Source of the DNA: Cymodocea nodosa
Taxonomy: Eukaryota; Streptophyta; Magnoliopsida; Alismatales; Cymodoceaceae
DNA length: 64,000 nt
Assembly (NCBI GenBank): GCA_036874045.1
Contig: CM072342.1
Location: forward strand, 3,308,501-3,372,500
Direction: 5' to 3'
Within the stretch, counting starts at the first letter, position 1. Each line of letters opens with the position of its first letter. The translations under genes and the position numbers were made by a program. This document shows positions 27,501-42,500 of the stretch, in pieces. The notes under the pieces were generated by a model. The model was not told where the DNA came from. It saw only the letters and a program-made list of their open reading frames with translations, and made no database searches.

Positions 27501-30500
27501 CTGAATAATAAGGATAATACCTTTTCTTTTCAAAAGAAGTCCAGACAATTACAGTGGAATCTATAAGAACCTTGAATTCACCAGTCCAAGAACATGCAAT
27601 TTATCTTTCACCCACATGCTGAAACAGCCATGCTCAAAATGTAATAAAACCACAGTGCTACAACAGATACCTTGTGTTCCAAGAGATAATAACCCTCAGC
27701 GAATGATGCATCAGTTGAATAACAGCAAGACTGCTTTAACGAACATGTAATTCTATTTGTATCAGTATTAACCTAGGGAGCACAAGTTGATAACATCAAT
27801 TGATAGCCACGAACCACTAAATTTAACAAATTAATCTGAATCCATGAAAACTCACATCTGTAATATGACTACGCACAGATTGCCCAACAAAAAATGCCTC
27901 AGAAAGATTATTGATACCCCCATCAGATATCTGCATCATGAGTTGAAAAGTTAGAAGCAAACAAAAAGAAATTTTGAAGCACAAAAATAGTTAAAATACA
28001 ATACCCTGAAAATAGAAAACAGGCTGCTAAATGTACGGACAGACTCATACCTTATTTATTGGAGAAAATCCAGTAAGGCGTCCAAGGAAACGAATAAAAC
28101 ATCCAGTGGCAATCACATTACAAATGTAGCCCTGCTTAAAAAAGAAAACATCAAAGGCATTCCAAGCAAGAAAAAATATCTCCGAAATATTGAAAAACTA
28201 AAATAAAAGTTTACATGAATGACAGACTGAGGTTGGATCTGTGAGATATCTAAGGGAAGTATCGCTGAAGATATAATAAGTGAATGCTTGGCAGAAAGAA
28301 TCAAGTTCCTCCCGTCAACATCTATAAAAATTTACACAAGAAAAAGGTAGTAAGAAACCCATAAAAAAGATTTAGAACCACTGGCAAATTGAGAACAGTT
28401 ATATTACAATCCAGATTTACAATATTCACATACACCAAGGAATAAGTTAATTCACAAATTACAATGATATCAACACAAAATAAGTAGCTGTGCCAGAGGT
28501 AGCATACTTTCAATCAGATGCATCAATGAAATGTTGCTAAAAAATCACAAAGTTGAATGAAGATGCATTATTTTTCTTCTACAAGTAAATATGTCAGCTG
28601 ACATGTGATGCATATCAGACCAACATAGTTCATTTCTTCTGCCCACAACCCCACAAATAAGTCTCCTGCCTATCTATCGTTTCTCTTACTCCTTGCATTA
28701 TCCCCCTCATTACCAACCTTTGATTCAGTTTTTCTCTTCCTACTAACCTGCTTGCTGCATAACCACAGAAACTCAACAGAGTTGCTGTTGCCCATTGCTC
28801 CCCAGATCCACTGCTGCTGCAGTCTACAACTTTTTTTTACCAAGTCCCCTTCGTCTACTTACAAATATCATATGGTAACTATTATTTTTTCAAATCAACC
28901 ATGAAAAACTTGTATATCGCAATTCAAGAAGAAATACACTCATGAATGCTATTTGCTAATATCATAGTTTTCACTGACAAAAGTAACTCAGAAATTAGTT
29001 CTAAATTAGAATTATAAGGTTACCTTAAAGTCCAAAGCATCTAGATTGAGATGGTCACAAACTAAATAATTGAAAGAAAACAGGAAACTCAATTAGCACA
29101 TTGGGCATGAGGCTAGTTTACAATTGGTTACACTAAGAACAAAGAAAACTATCCCCACCAAAGAGACAAAGTCCAATATGAGATGGGTTGCCACCAAGAG
29201 TCAAGTCATGAACCTAATATAAGATTCTACTGCCACCGAGAGAAAACCAATGTATAGGTCAGGCGCAGGAGACAACCAAATGAGACTCTACTACCACAAG
29301 AGGGTAATAACTGAAAGCAAAATGTGAGCTAGGCGGCCCTTGGCTAGGAATCAAATCTCTCCAACTCACACAAAAACTACAATGAATAATTAAAATGCAA
29401 GAATTTCTCATTTTTTACTTTTTCTGATGCAATACCCTAGAGTTTGAGGTACTGCTATCATCCATCTAATTTATATACCAGGTAGGCTCAAGAATCTTGC
29501 ACATACTCTAAAGCAATGGACAAATGCAAGAAATATAAATTAATTTTGATTATCTCTTTCTTAAAACATGGTTATTACTCTCGAGAGAGACCATCTCACA
29601 ATCTACTTATTACAAGGCCTGGAATCCATGTAAGGCTGGAATTCTGAGTAAGGGAGGTGATTCCAAACCTAAGCTAAACTAATACTCTTCTTTAATACCT
29701 CGTAGAAGTCAACCATTGCGATATGAGATCACTTATTAGTTAATTTTGCATCACTGCATGAGCCAAACTTTATCATCAGTTGCATGTAATGATGGTTGAC
29801 AGCTTTTATTCCCTAATGTAGTTAAGATATTTTTTATTTTCTTTTTTTGGATTTTTTCATTATTTTGGTTAATTGGATTTCATGAATTTTTGGTAGTTTT
29901 TTTGGATTTTCTGATTTTCTTTCGACATTTTCATTCCTTATTCTATTTGTTCTCGAATTTATAGCATTGCCAATGATAAATCACAATTTCATTAGACTAC
30001 ACAAAAATATTGTAAAAAAATGATAAATATGATAACATGATTATCTACGACAATAAGTACACAACAACACCTAAATCCTAAGTCAATATATTGTTTTAGG
30101 AGGCTGACCAAAATTGCCACTAGGTTTCAAGGTAGAAAGAATGCAATATAGATTTTCTTGCATCCCACTGGAAATGAATAGGAGGGTTTTCCGTGAGATA
30201 TTGCAATCACAACATACAAGCATCATAGTTAAAGTATATTTTACTAACTTGTCACTGCTCACATCTAAGGAGCACGAAAGAAATTGCAGACAATAAAAAC
30301 TGTGGTATGAGAAAGAATAAGAGAGGCACAACAAGCGTAGTGAATGGGTTAAAAATCATAAAAAGGAGTTCATGCTTTAAATAACCAAAATATTTGCAAT
30401 AACATGGAGATCAGAGAAAATACCAAGCACTAAAAGCTTGTCAAACTTATATCCAGGCTTCAACAATGATTTCAGCAAAGAGGCGTGCCCTGAAAATAAA

Positions 30501-33500
30501 GAACAATTAATAAAATAATGTAATGAAGTTACCACAACCATTTCCTACACATACCATGGTAATCTGCCAGATGATCATTATAGATGGATCCTCTTCTGTA
30601 AAAATTAGCATCCAAATCTACCATAACTGCATCAGAAGTAAGTTGTACCACAACACCAGAGACAATAGTGCCAGGTTTTGCCTGCTCACCTTCAAACTCT
30701 CTGAAAAAATATCCAGAACTCTTTAATGAAAGAAAAATAGAAGAAATGCACTGTTTGTTTCATTATGCTCTCCGAAAATACAATAATACCCACCTATAGT
30801 GCTTCTAGATCTCAGAGAAAGCATGGAAAGAAGGAAGACAGCTATAATTTCATCCAGTTAAATCAGGAATAGTGCAACCAGAAATACATTTGCCTTAATG
30901 AAACAAAAATGCATCATAAAAAGAGCTTAAGATCTTTTTATGGTACAAAAAAGACAGGGCGAAGGATACCAATATAAAATAAATAAAAGGCCAAAACAAG
31001 AAATGCATATTTTCATATGCTCGACTCATACTCAAGAGATGATAAATATGGCAAACCCTAAACCAAAAGTTGGTTTCACGAAAAATTCTGTGTATATTAA
31101 CAAAAGAAGTTATTCATGTTCAAGCAACTTACAATACAAATTGTCAAAACAAATCATGAACATCAAGTCCAGTAAAATGGAAGAAATAAGGATCAAAGAA
31201 AAAACTAAAATGACATCACAGTTGATATAAATTCCGTCAATAACCTTTTCCATTCCCAAATATTATAAAAAATTCAAAAATGTAGGGCCAAGGATGAATT
31301 TGTCAAGGTTAAGAAAACAATGGCAAACATGAATCCAAAGAATGCAGCAAAAAATGAGCTGGAAATGTTTATGATTGGAAATTTAATATAACAAAACAAT
31401 GCTGGTACCTTCAATGCTAAGAGCCCTTCTAAAACACATCTGTATAAGAAATTTTTTCATCTTTCTGACTATGGATTGCATTTTGAAGTTTAAAGTCTGC
31501 TTCTTATGAAACTAGTAGGAAATAGTTGCTGGTTTCAACATTTCGGTCATTGCTGGTTTCACATTCATTCATTGATGGGTATGAAACAATAAGTACAAGG
31601 AATGGTAAACTTTTGCTTCGTGGAAGAACATTTATGGACGTATTCATATATTTATTTTTAGCAAATCAGTGACTTAATTTATAGAAAATGTCATATAACA
31701 TGTTTTGATCAACTAATTTATAAATTATAATGTCTGTAAATTTCTAAAATCATTTCTATGTATTACTATATTTATTTTTAATTTCAAAGACACCCATATA
31801 AACGTCCATTAAAAAAACCATTTTTCTATAATCAATATAATGTCCGTTTTGCATTTTTTACAGCACCTATGGCGATGGGTATCGTGTCATGTGGAAAGCT
31901 ATAATGAGACAGCAAGAGAATTCCATGCTCTGCAAAAACTTGATTCCAACGTCCACTAGATTCATTCCAATGTAGAAATGTCATAAAAATGGTGCAACAT
32001 AAAATATCACTATTTTTATCCCTTAGAGAAAAAAATTTCGAAAAACACAGGAAACAAATCCGTAGGTTTCTTGCCTGCAACTCAAATATGATGCAACAAA
32101 ATTACATCTACTTGAAAAATAATCAACAAACGTCTAAAAAACTAGAAAAAAGATAAATAAATAACATTACATGGACAAATTATCAAAATAAAACGAAAAC
32201 ATATCTGTTAAGAATGCAACTCACGAGAAGTTTCAAGCACAAATATGCTTTTACAACCAATAGTGGAGATAAACAAAGATAACATAAATGCAAAGAAAAT
32301 ATGATTATATAAACTTCTTTAAATGAAATACCTAAATAAACACAAGCCCAAAATATGAACCTAATTAGCAGCTACAGGAAAAGAGAATGACCTTTTTATG
32401 GACATATTGAAGCTAAGGGTTATCCTTCTCAAAGCAGGAATTGAACTCACAATTCTACATTTAATGACCTGGCCAACATGATACATAGAATTTGGAGCAC
32501 CACCTGGATCTAACTGAAGCTCGGATCTGGTTCATAAAAAGGTTAAAAAGACAAGAACAATGTAAAAGGAGTATTCAGATAATATTAGAAACAAACAAAA
32601 TATAGTAAACAATAAATTTGATCAAATTAGCTAAACATGTCTCTTAACTTAAGATGCATATTCACAGGAGAGAGAAAAAACACCCAAACTGACAAATACT
32701 TGTGCAACAAAGATGGTAAAATAAAAAGAGAACAAACGAGCTTGCATGTAACCAATAAAGCAGCACCTAGTTGGCCATAACCAGTTAAAATTCTTTACTG
32801 AAACAAAATCTCAGTAACTTCTGTAATGGCCACTCAGTGGTTTCCATAAAAAGTTCCGTTGAAGGCTTTTTGAAATTGCAACCTAAAACTCAATCCGCTG
32901 GTACAGCTTAACAGATTTAGTAAGCATTCATCTAAGAAAATTGACAAGCAAGAAACTCAACTAATTTCACAATGAAATGAGATCATAAAAATGCAAATAA
33001 AAATAGTGCAAAAAGATGAACTGGTGGCAAAATGTCATAAAGCCAAACTATATTTCTAACTATATTTGATGTGACTACATTTCCTCAGCAATCATCACTG
33101 TCTTCAGCATCCCCCTCACTCCCTACATTTCTCAAATCTTGCACTTGTTCAATATTTGCAATGAATGATAAATTGTTAGTATTAAGTAATGCTAACAAAA
33201 AGAAGCCTAAGACGGATGAATTAACATCAACACAAAACCTGGCACAATGCACTTACATGAACATGGGAGTCCTACATCTTCTTTATATGAAACTAATCAA
33301 ATGATTTTCAGATAAAACAATACAGGCACTATTTTTTAAAGTTTAGTGCAGTTAGAACAAGATTTTGGAATTAGATGTCACTAAAGTCAGATCAACATAT
33401 TTAATCTAAATCTTCAAGGTGGTCAAACATGTGCATCAATTAAGATACTGGTGATAGGAGCATGCTTTCACAGTCCACTTCTCAAAAAAAATCTTAGATT

Positions 33501-36500
33501 TTCAAGAAAAATATTTTTGCAAAGAATTAATAGTGAGTTTAACCAGGTAGTATGAAGGTCACTCATGAAAAAACAACATTTAGTTATGTTTAGCATGCTG
33601 GAAACTGCACTAAAACTCAAAAAAAAAAAACAATGTTTAAAAACAAACATTTATTCCAAAATCGATGACCAAGTAACTTGAAGCTCAATAGTGTAAAGAA
33701 CTCCACATAAAATTCAACCAAGTTCAAGAGCAAATTATATACCGAAATTAAATATATTCATTTTCTTTGAGATGTATAAGTTCTTATGTAAGTGACTCTT
33801 TTACTAATGATTGGGCTTTATGTTTCACGGTAGTCATATTTCTTAATATTGGGATTTGTTTAGCTTTGTAATTTCATGTTTTTAGAAAAGATCCATACCA
33901 TACATATTCCATTTATTCTAGATCTAATACAAATATTAATTATATAATGTTAGCCGTTATTCAACATGCTCTACAACCTTTAGTTAATATTACAAACAAA
34001 AATTAGGTTAATGTAATACATCTAGTTCTTCAAACTAAAAAAAAATAGCAAAAGTAAGAAAGAATAAATAGAGAAATGGAAACAATATGAAGAAACTACA
34101 TGTAAAAGAAAACCAATCAAAATGAACAATAGATCAACCATATCAAGTTCTTTGTAAAGAAACAATAGGTGATGAAAGAGGGCCATTATCAATCAACTCC
34201 CTTGTCAAATGACCACCAATGTTCAATATATAAAAGATGTTTAAACCTTAACCCTCTCACTTTTACCCTTCTCTCACTTAATGCTCAAGTTTGCCAAGTT
34301 TAAACCTTATAAGCTTTTATAGTATATTTTTAGATAAATTGCTGTAAACCCTATGTAGTAGGATTATGACTCAAATTGTTGTATTTTTAGATAAACTGTA
34401 AAAAATTGATCATGCTTAGAAAATATCTGTCCTAAAAATTATTGTCAACTTGTGTTTCCATCAAACAAGAATCCTATGTTTGCTTGTGGTAACTTGAGAA
34501 CACAAAAGAATATGCTTAGGAATTCAAGATTTTTTGTTAAAAAGATGTGGAATCCATGTAAATTAGGATTTTGGTGGATTGATGAGTTTTTCATGGGATT
34601 TTGATTGAATTGCATGTGATTACACATTTCACTAAGAAACCAATCGGGATTACGCACCAAGAAAGTAATTTCTAAAAATCTTATTGCTTGTGCACTTGAA
34701 AAGTAAAGCAAATTCCCTCATTTTCCTAGGTATAAGTAATCCTTCCTTCCAAACTTTCCATACTTATCCATTGAGAAAGGGAAGGAAAGTTTCCTCTGGT
34801 ATGCTGTCTACGAGCCACTTCTTCCACCCATTCACATAGCACTTGTTCATCTCCTCACCAATGGACCCATGTCAGTTTGTGCAAGTGCTAGTTGGCAACC
34901 CAATCAGCGAAAACGGGGATGCACCCCTAATGACCCTATGCTACTGCAAGATAAGGCTCAACAAGATATCATATGATATTATGATGGTGTCACTCATACC
35001 TCCTAAGAACATGTGCCAGACAAAGGGCCAGATGCTCATCTTGGCAGAACTAGCGGGGAAGAATAAGCCCTTCTTTAGCAATGTGTGTGTGTAGTGATTT
35101 ACATTGGAAGGAGGGGGACTCAACAGATGCGCTTCAATTGGTAAGAAACGAAAAAGGAAGTGAAAACTTGATCGTATAACATTAGCCACAACATCTTTGG
35201 GTCCCATTCATCCAACGTCATATCATTCCTAGTAAAAAAAACATTAAAGTGTAGGAATGGAAATTACTTTACTTTCCATTTCCTGTGAGTTCCCTTTGAT
35301 TCCTGACCTTTTTTTCTCTTTTCGAGCATATAAACAGGCCCCAATGAGAAAATACCCTTTGTTTTCTCATTCTCATCTATTCTATCAGGCAACCATCTTC
35401 AACCCATTCCAAGAAAAGACTCATCACCCTAGTGAAAGAGCACACCCCCAATGATCCAATTTTGTTGAAATCTCCCGTGATCATCAATGAACGGTGCTGC
35501 AATTCCCTACCGGTAAATAGCAGTAGAAGCCCTGATTCCTTGCTGCACCCATTGGTCCATAGACAATAGAGCCAAACCCAATCATGCCCATCTTGATCTA
35601 AAATATTAAACAAAAACCACTTGCAATCTTAGTGTTCTCAAAATGTCCTCTAAAATAAAGGGAATCTTTATAAATTTAAATCTAATACCCAATCACTCAC
35701 TAAATTAGGATTGATTATTAATTTGAACTCATTTACTGGCATGAAAATAAAGTTCCAATACCATTATTTTCCAGGAATGGTCAAATAAGGCCATGACACC
35801 AAATATACACGAGCTCAAGTCAATTATTTCATTACAATCTGTTACAAGAAAAACGTCATTAAGTCACTTATTTATTGAAATGCAAGTATCATTCCTAGAA
35901 AACGATGGTTTGATGAACCAGTGGGAAGGTCAATAATGTAGTAAACAACATGCAATATTCATCAATATAGCCCGTCAAAGGGCAAACTAACAAGCAAAAT
36001 AAGTATATATCAACAAGATACTGATGCCTGTCAGCCATGTGACAAAGCATTGATAGGCCAACAACTTTTTAGGAATTCCTTGTGCAGATGACAATACCAT
36101 CCAACAGACTAAAACGATAGAATAAACCAAGGGAAAATTATGTAACAAATACAATGATAATAGCTTGCCTGGGAGCAAAACCATGCACACCATTGAAGAA
36201 TCTAACAAAACAACCATGGTCCTCTATTTTAGTTATCCATCCATGTGTCATTAATCCTTCTGTTGCATCAGAATATGAGGCAACGATGGGAAGTTTTGAC
36301 TTTACCTAGAAGAGAAATAAGATAAGAATTTCAATATCACAAAAGAAATCTAATTTTGAGACATCAATGAAAAAAATATTCTTCATGATAAAAAGGAAGT
36401 AAACTTTAGTATTGTATAAAAATATGGCCTAACAAAGAAAACAAACAAGTCAAACTTTAATGGAAATGTTTGTGGAAGTTTAATAAAAACCCAGAAGCCC

Positions 36501-39500
36501 AAGGAAATGAGCTAAAATCAAAATTTTCAGTTTGACTATTTAATAGGAGATAAATTAAACAATAACATCCATCAACAAATACTTAAAATAAATTTTATAA
36601 ATTTATGAAAATAAAAGAAAATAGGAGAAAATACACAGTATTTGAAACAAATTTGTCGATGTAAAAGAAACTATTAAAAATACAGAATTAATGTAAAAAA
36701 TACTGTGTATTATGTCAGTGTAACTATGTATTGTCTGACAATGCTGACTAAATGTCTATTAATGAATCATTTGTTCTCCTCAGGACACATAATATTCCAT
36801 GTTATGCAAGTGTGATGCATTCTATAATCAATGAGGTATCTATGTTATTATGATTGTGAAATTTAGACACAAAAGATTCTCAATACATATTGATGAATTA
36901 AGGAAATGGCCATGTAATATTATTATGGTTGCTGAGGAGGTAGGGAGGGAGATGATTGGAGAGTTTCTTCAAGCGTTTGTTCTTTGTTATCCTAGATTTA
37001 CCTTTTCTGAAAAGGAATAATTACATTTTTTTTATCTTAGATCTATATTAATTCATTTGTAGATGTGCAAGCTAAATTATTCATAATACAATCTAAAGTA
37101 CAAATTTATCAGTATCAAACGATAAAAATACCTTACCAACTTACCTTGTATTGCATGTGATGTCATAGAAGAAAACTCTCAAAATACAAAAATAATATTT
37201 TAAAAATAAGAAATAATTAATATTAGATCCACTGATAAAATGGAAAATTTAAGCATTAAAACATTACAACCACGAAAACAACAAGAACGGGCAAAAATAA
37301 GAGAGATCCACCTTTTTCAAGAAATTGGAAAGGATGATTCTCGGTAAAAATTAATATCACCCAAGAGAATGGTCATTACAAAAGGGAAATACAAAATCAA
37401 GAAATCAAAGTAAATTCAGCATCAATCAAGATAAGCATTTCCCCATTGTACATAAAAAACAGTAGTAACCTCAATAGGTTCAATCACTTGAGGTTCAGGA
37501 TCAACCTTAATACTAGAAAAAGAGGTATCCAAGACGGATGACAAATGCTGTTCCAAATGTGGAATCAACAGAATTAGCATTGTTGAAATGTCAGAGAGAA
37601 AAACATGTAAAATGCTAAACAATCATTGGATTCTTACCTGTTAGAGGGTTGAGAAAAGAGAAGACAAACAAGAGCAGTTGAATACTTTAGTTGAAGGAAA
37701 ATAATGAAAGCCACTGCTTTCAGATGAAACAATGTAAGCATCCAAAATGTGTGCTAGGAGACTTGGCCAATACCAAAAAATACATGATTTCCACGGACAT
37801 GCTCTACCATGGTGTGCAACTTCAAATATGGCTATATCATTTCGAATATAGGAAAAAAACATACATATCATCAAAATTTCACCAAAATGTATCAAATTTG
37901 TATTCCTTGCATGTACAAAATGAAGGGAAGCAGATCATATGCTTTTATCCTTACTTTTCATAAACAGTACTAAAGAAGCACATATAACATATTGATAAGA
38001 GGGCAATAAAGGAAATGGAAAAAAGGAAAGAAAACATAATAATAACGTAAAACAGAAAAAAAAAAAAAAAGGATAAGAAGGCATACAAGTGTCTTCTTGC
38101 ATGTGACAGTCAACCTCTTTGATTTGCAGCCCAACACACGAAAGAGCAGTTCAGCTCCAACCTTTGAATTGATGTAATGCAAGTTAAATCTTCAGTAAAC
38201 AATACATTCCAAATTTAAAATAATACAGGACCAATGGAAACCTGAAATTTCTTTGGAGGTTTAGCAATCTCAAATTCAGACATATGTGAAAGTGGACAAA
38301 GTGCCTTGACACGACTAGAAAACTGCACAATCGCACCAAAGTACTCAATTGCAATGACCTTAGCTCTCACAACCATACCCGGTTCAACATCCGTATGGGT
38401 AAAAATAGACCCTTCAAAAGCACTGGCCTGTGCATAAGTGAAGTACGTGATCTTCATCAGATAAAGCAATCTTATACGATAACCCAATTGAATTTACAAA
38501 AGTACAAAACAGTTATAGCCATACTACTTATGTGCAATACTGAGATGGCATAATGTTAAAATGAAAAGAATAAATAAATACGCAAATAATATAAATTTGA
38601 TAACATCAGCATCAAGATGAAAGTAATAGAAGATGTCTAAAACATGGTACAAAAGCTTAGTAATGTCACCTTCAGTGTGCCAATGGCAAGACCTTCTACA
38701 TGCCTAAATCCAAGAATACGGACACGAATGCAAGTGTCTTCTTTAAACTTCTTATCAAGCCTATCAATATGTTCTTCTGCAGCCTCAAACCTCTACAAGT
38801 AACAGCAAAATCACATCTCAGAAAAATCTTATTAAGCCAAAATCGAGCAGGTGAAAACTGGGAAAGAACAGGTCTACAAGCATACACTAATATAAGCAGG
38901 GGTGGCCTTCGGTGAGGAAGGAAGTTCCACCAACAGACCAAAGCTTTTATCCACTCGAACAATTTTTGCATTATCAAAAATATCTCCAGACTCAGCATAC
39001 TATATAAGCATAACACAGCACTAAGTGAGTACAATATTGCAAAACATGGTTCGCTGGAAAAATGCAAGGATGAACAGTAAAACTTACGGACGGTGGGCTT
39101 GTGTTACCAAGCAGATATGGATTCATAGTGAGACCAACAGCTCTTGTACATGGATCAATGAACAAGATCCGGGCATTAACCTTTCCAACAGTGCAAAGAA
39201 ATTGGCAATATCAAAACATAAACAAATGAAAAGTACAATTGAAGAATAAAATATGATTCCTAACTCAAATAAATTCAAGCAAACAATGAAACACAAGAAT
39301 AATCATTTAAAACCAACCTGGTAGCATTTTGCAACCATTGTCATCGCCAGCATTAAAAAATAATGCCTAACAAGGTCCAATTTAACTATTTAAGAAATTT
39401 GCAAAATTAAACAGTTTGATATTTTTGACCAGTTCAATATATAATGGTGTGAGGTGATGTCATCATCAGCCAAACCAATTTAAACCACTGGTTGCCCTTT

Positions 39501-42500
39501 TAAATAAAATCAGCGATCTCAAATTTAATGTCTGGTTCGAATTCAATGACATCAATATAAGGCTAAATGGAAGATTAGTCAAAAGAACAAAAGAAAATGA
39601 CTACCCAATGGAAGCTTTATCCGAACACAAAAAAAGATTTGCTCTTAAAAATAAGCTCCTCTACAAGGCCTTCTCATTCTTGAAGATGCAATTGTTCCTT
39701 GTGTTCCAAATGGCCCAACTGGTGGCATGAGTCATGAGTAGAGTGAGTCATCACCACTGAAATCTACCACTAGACTAGTCCCCAACATGGAATCAAACAA
39801 TGATAAATTGCAAAATTTCAATGACATGTGTAGGGTTTCCAATATGTTGAGTCAATGAAACCAATGTAGAAAGTAATTTTATTTTCAAAAGGTGATTTTC
39901 TTTCCTCTGTTTCTATTTTAAAAAAAAGAGATGAAAAAAAATTTAAAAATCATGTTAATTTTTACAAATAAAAGTACAACATGGAAATGAATTAGAGCTC
40001 CTTGGTCCTAAAGACAGATCTAACAGAATCAACTAAGTCAAAGACCAAGCCTCCACCCATAACCAAGTTTAGTCCATTGTTCCATACTCCCCTAGCATAA
40101 CCACGTCCATAAAAGAGAGAATGACAGAAGGCACAAACTACATCAAGATTAGCCACCCATTAACTCCTATCGACTTTAGTTACCAATTGGACATGTGGTA
40201 CAAGGTACACTAAGAGTTTCACTTTCAATGGGAACCTCACCTTGTGATCATGTGGGGTGGCATAGAAAATCATAGCATCTACTAACAGAAAATTTCAAAG
40301 AGGGTTCCAAATTCTACTTCAATTCACCTTCCATACAAAGTACAGGTGGGTTCCATCTGCCTTAGAATCTGTAGGATTCCTATCATCTCATCAGATTCTT
40401 CATCCTTAAGATTATCTCATAAACCAAAGTCTCACGACCATGATCCACTCTCTTCTTCCCATTTCACAACTGCTCACATCTTGATACCAAGTACTAAGTA
40501 AATCATTGGAAAGACAGTGCATAGTGTAATAATTGACTGTCAGTTGTCCTTCCAGAAGTGCATGCCACCTGCACACATCGAGAAAGGACTATGTACTCCA
40601 AAATTATAACATGTTAGCATGCATGGTCCCCTGAACAGACCATTTATGTTGGCAATTTCTATACTATTCTTTAGCAAGTTCAATCATGGCTTCCGATTAA
40701 CCTTCCAATGTCACAACCATTAGACAATAAAGGCTTGTTAAAATTTTGAGAGATCTATTTCCTTAATCCCTCATACTCCATTGCTTTACTTACTTGTGAC
40801 CAAACCAAATGAAATCCCTTCTCGTTCCCTTTCCAAAGCAAGCCAAAACTTCCTTCCAGAACACAAATCACCCAATGGTTCTTTGGAACTAGAAATATGA
40901 AGCTGTGATTGAAAATAACACACCCAATGTTGACCCACCAGACTCATGCACAACTTGAAAAGATCAAGGGCAATCTCCAAAATGACAATGGAAGCACAGA
41001 GGTCAGAATAGATATATGGGCAGAAATTAGATCTACCTGCAATGCAGAGGCCTCGGTTACACATGTCTTGAGGGAAGCAAACTCTCTTACTGGCTCCATG
41101 GCTAAAATTGGTTTGAACAAGAGAGGTTTTCTTGTCATGATCAATATCGCTCACCTTCCCATGGTGGTTAGACCTTATCTACTTATAGAAAAATGGGACT
41201 TCCCATGCTGCCGGGATAAGTAGTGCCTCCTATGCTGCTAGTTGTATGTTTTCTTTGAGCTGAGGTTTTGGCCTAGTCCCCCTCACATGTAATCTTTCAA
41301 TTTTGGGCCCCCATCCCATAAATAAAAAAGGGATGTTGAACAAAAAAGGGCAATCTCCAAATAAAATTTTTGGAAAAAATGACAAGGAATTAAGGAAAAC
41401 CATCAAGACCAGGCAACTTCTCTCCTACCATTTTGAACATAACATGCTACATCTCTTCCCCCTGAAATCAACTGGGTAGAAGGCCACAATCTGCATCTGT
41501 CAAATTAAGAACAAGGAATCCAACAGCAGTCTCCATCTAGATTGCCTTTTGAACAAGTTCTAAAATAATTGACATTCATTTCTTCCTCGTCCCTTCCCTC
41601 AAATATATTGTCCTCAACATTAACGCCAAATATTTTATTGAGTCTGCTTTTGGCATTTGCACATTTGTGAAAGAAAATTATGTTTTTATCTCATTCCTTG
41701 GGCCACAGCACCTTATTATATCAATACACCTCTACAAAGTCCATGATCCTTTCTAGCTCCATTTTTGCTACAGCCCTTGATTCCTTCTTTGCACCATAAG
41801 AAGATTGTTCTCTTCCTTCCTGACCACTTCCTGTATTAACATCATAAGGCAAGATTTCTACTTTTTCAGTTGCGGAATAGGAGATTTCTTCCATTTGAGA
41901 GTCTCCTCTTTAAGCATTTCAAATTTCTTGAAAAATCTGCCAATAGTTGAAGTGTCAAACTGCATACCCCAAACTCACCAAAATAAATCACAAAAAACAG
42001 TTAACATCAATGTGAACAGGACTGTGACGAGTGCCACTGATTGTACCATGATCTGATCCCACGATTCCCACCCTAGGTAGGCCAATGATTCCCATCTGAG
42101 AGAATAAATCCTTCCAACCCCCAATATTTAGTACCCCAGGACATGACATGATTATCTTGCAAATTAGGCAATGCGAAAAGAGTATGCAGTATGTTGCATC
42201 AACACATCCACTGGTTCAAATGAATCAATCCAACCAGAAAACTGTTGCATCACTTCTACGAAACATCTTTCAGTTGTTCATTCAATTGGATTTTGCATAC
42301 TGTTGAAATCCCACAATAATTTCCATGGTTGCCTCCACTTCACCCCCTCCTTGATCAGCTCACTTAGACATGCTTCCTCCCTTGAATTTCAAGGGACAGG
42401 CAACAAAACAGGCCCAGCAACATCCCTCTCCAATTCACTCAAACTGAGCTGGTAAGGAGAAATTGTCCACTCTCTGGTACTTCAAAGAAAACCAATTGTT

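Noticed and set aside
30940-32080. Short plus and minus ORFs in RRP5 intron 14
   Set aside because: No resemblance to known proteins and ordinary AT-rich intron composition.
37422-37622. Minus-strand 66-codon frame in RRP5 intron 12 as a possible extra exon
   Set aside because: RRP5 homologues run directly from the exon 12 end (CKKTL) to the exon 13 start (VKSKLPI), so no coding sequence is missing there.
39460-39480. TGATGTCATCATCAG considered as snoRNA box C/D elements in an RRP5 intron
   Set aside because: No properly spaced paired C and D boxes with a terminal stem were found, and the strand is wrong for a host-intron snoRNA.
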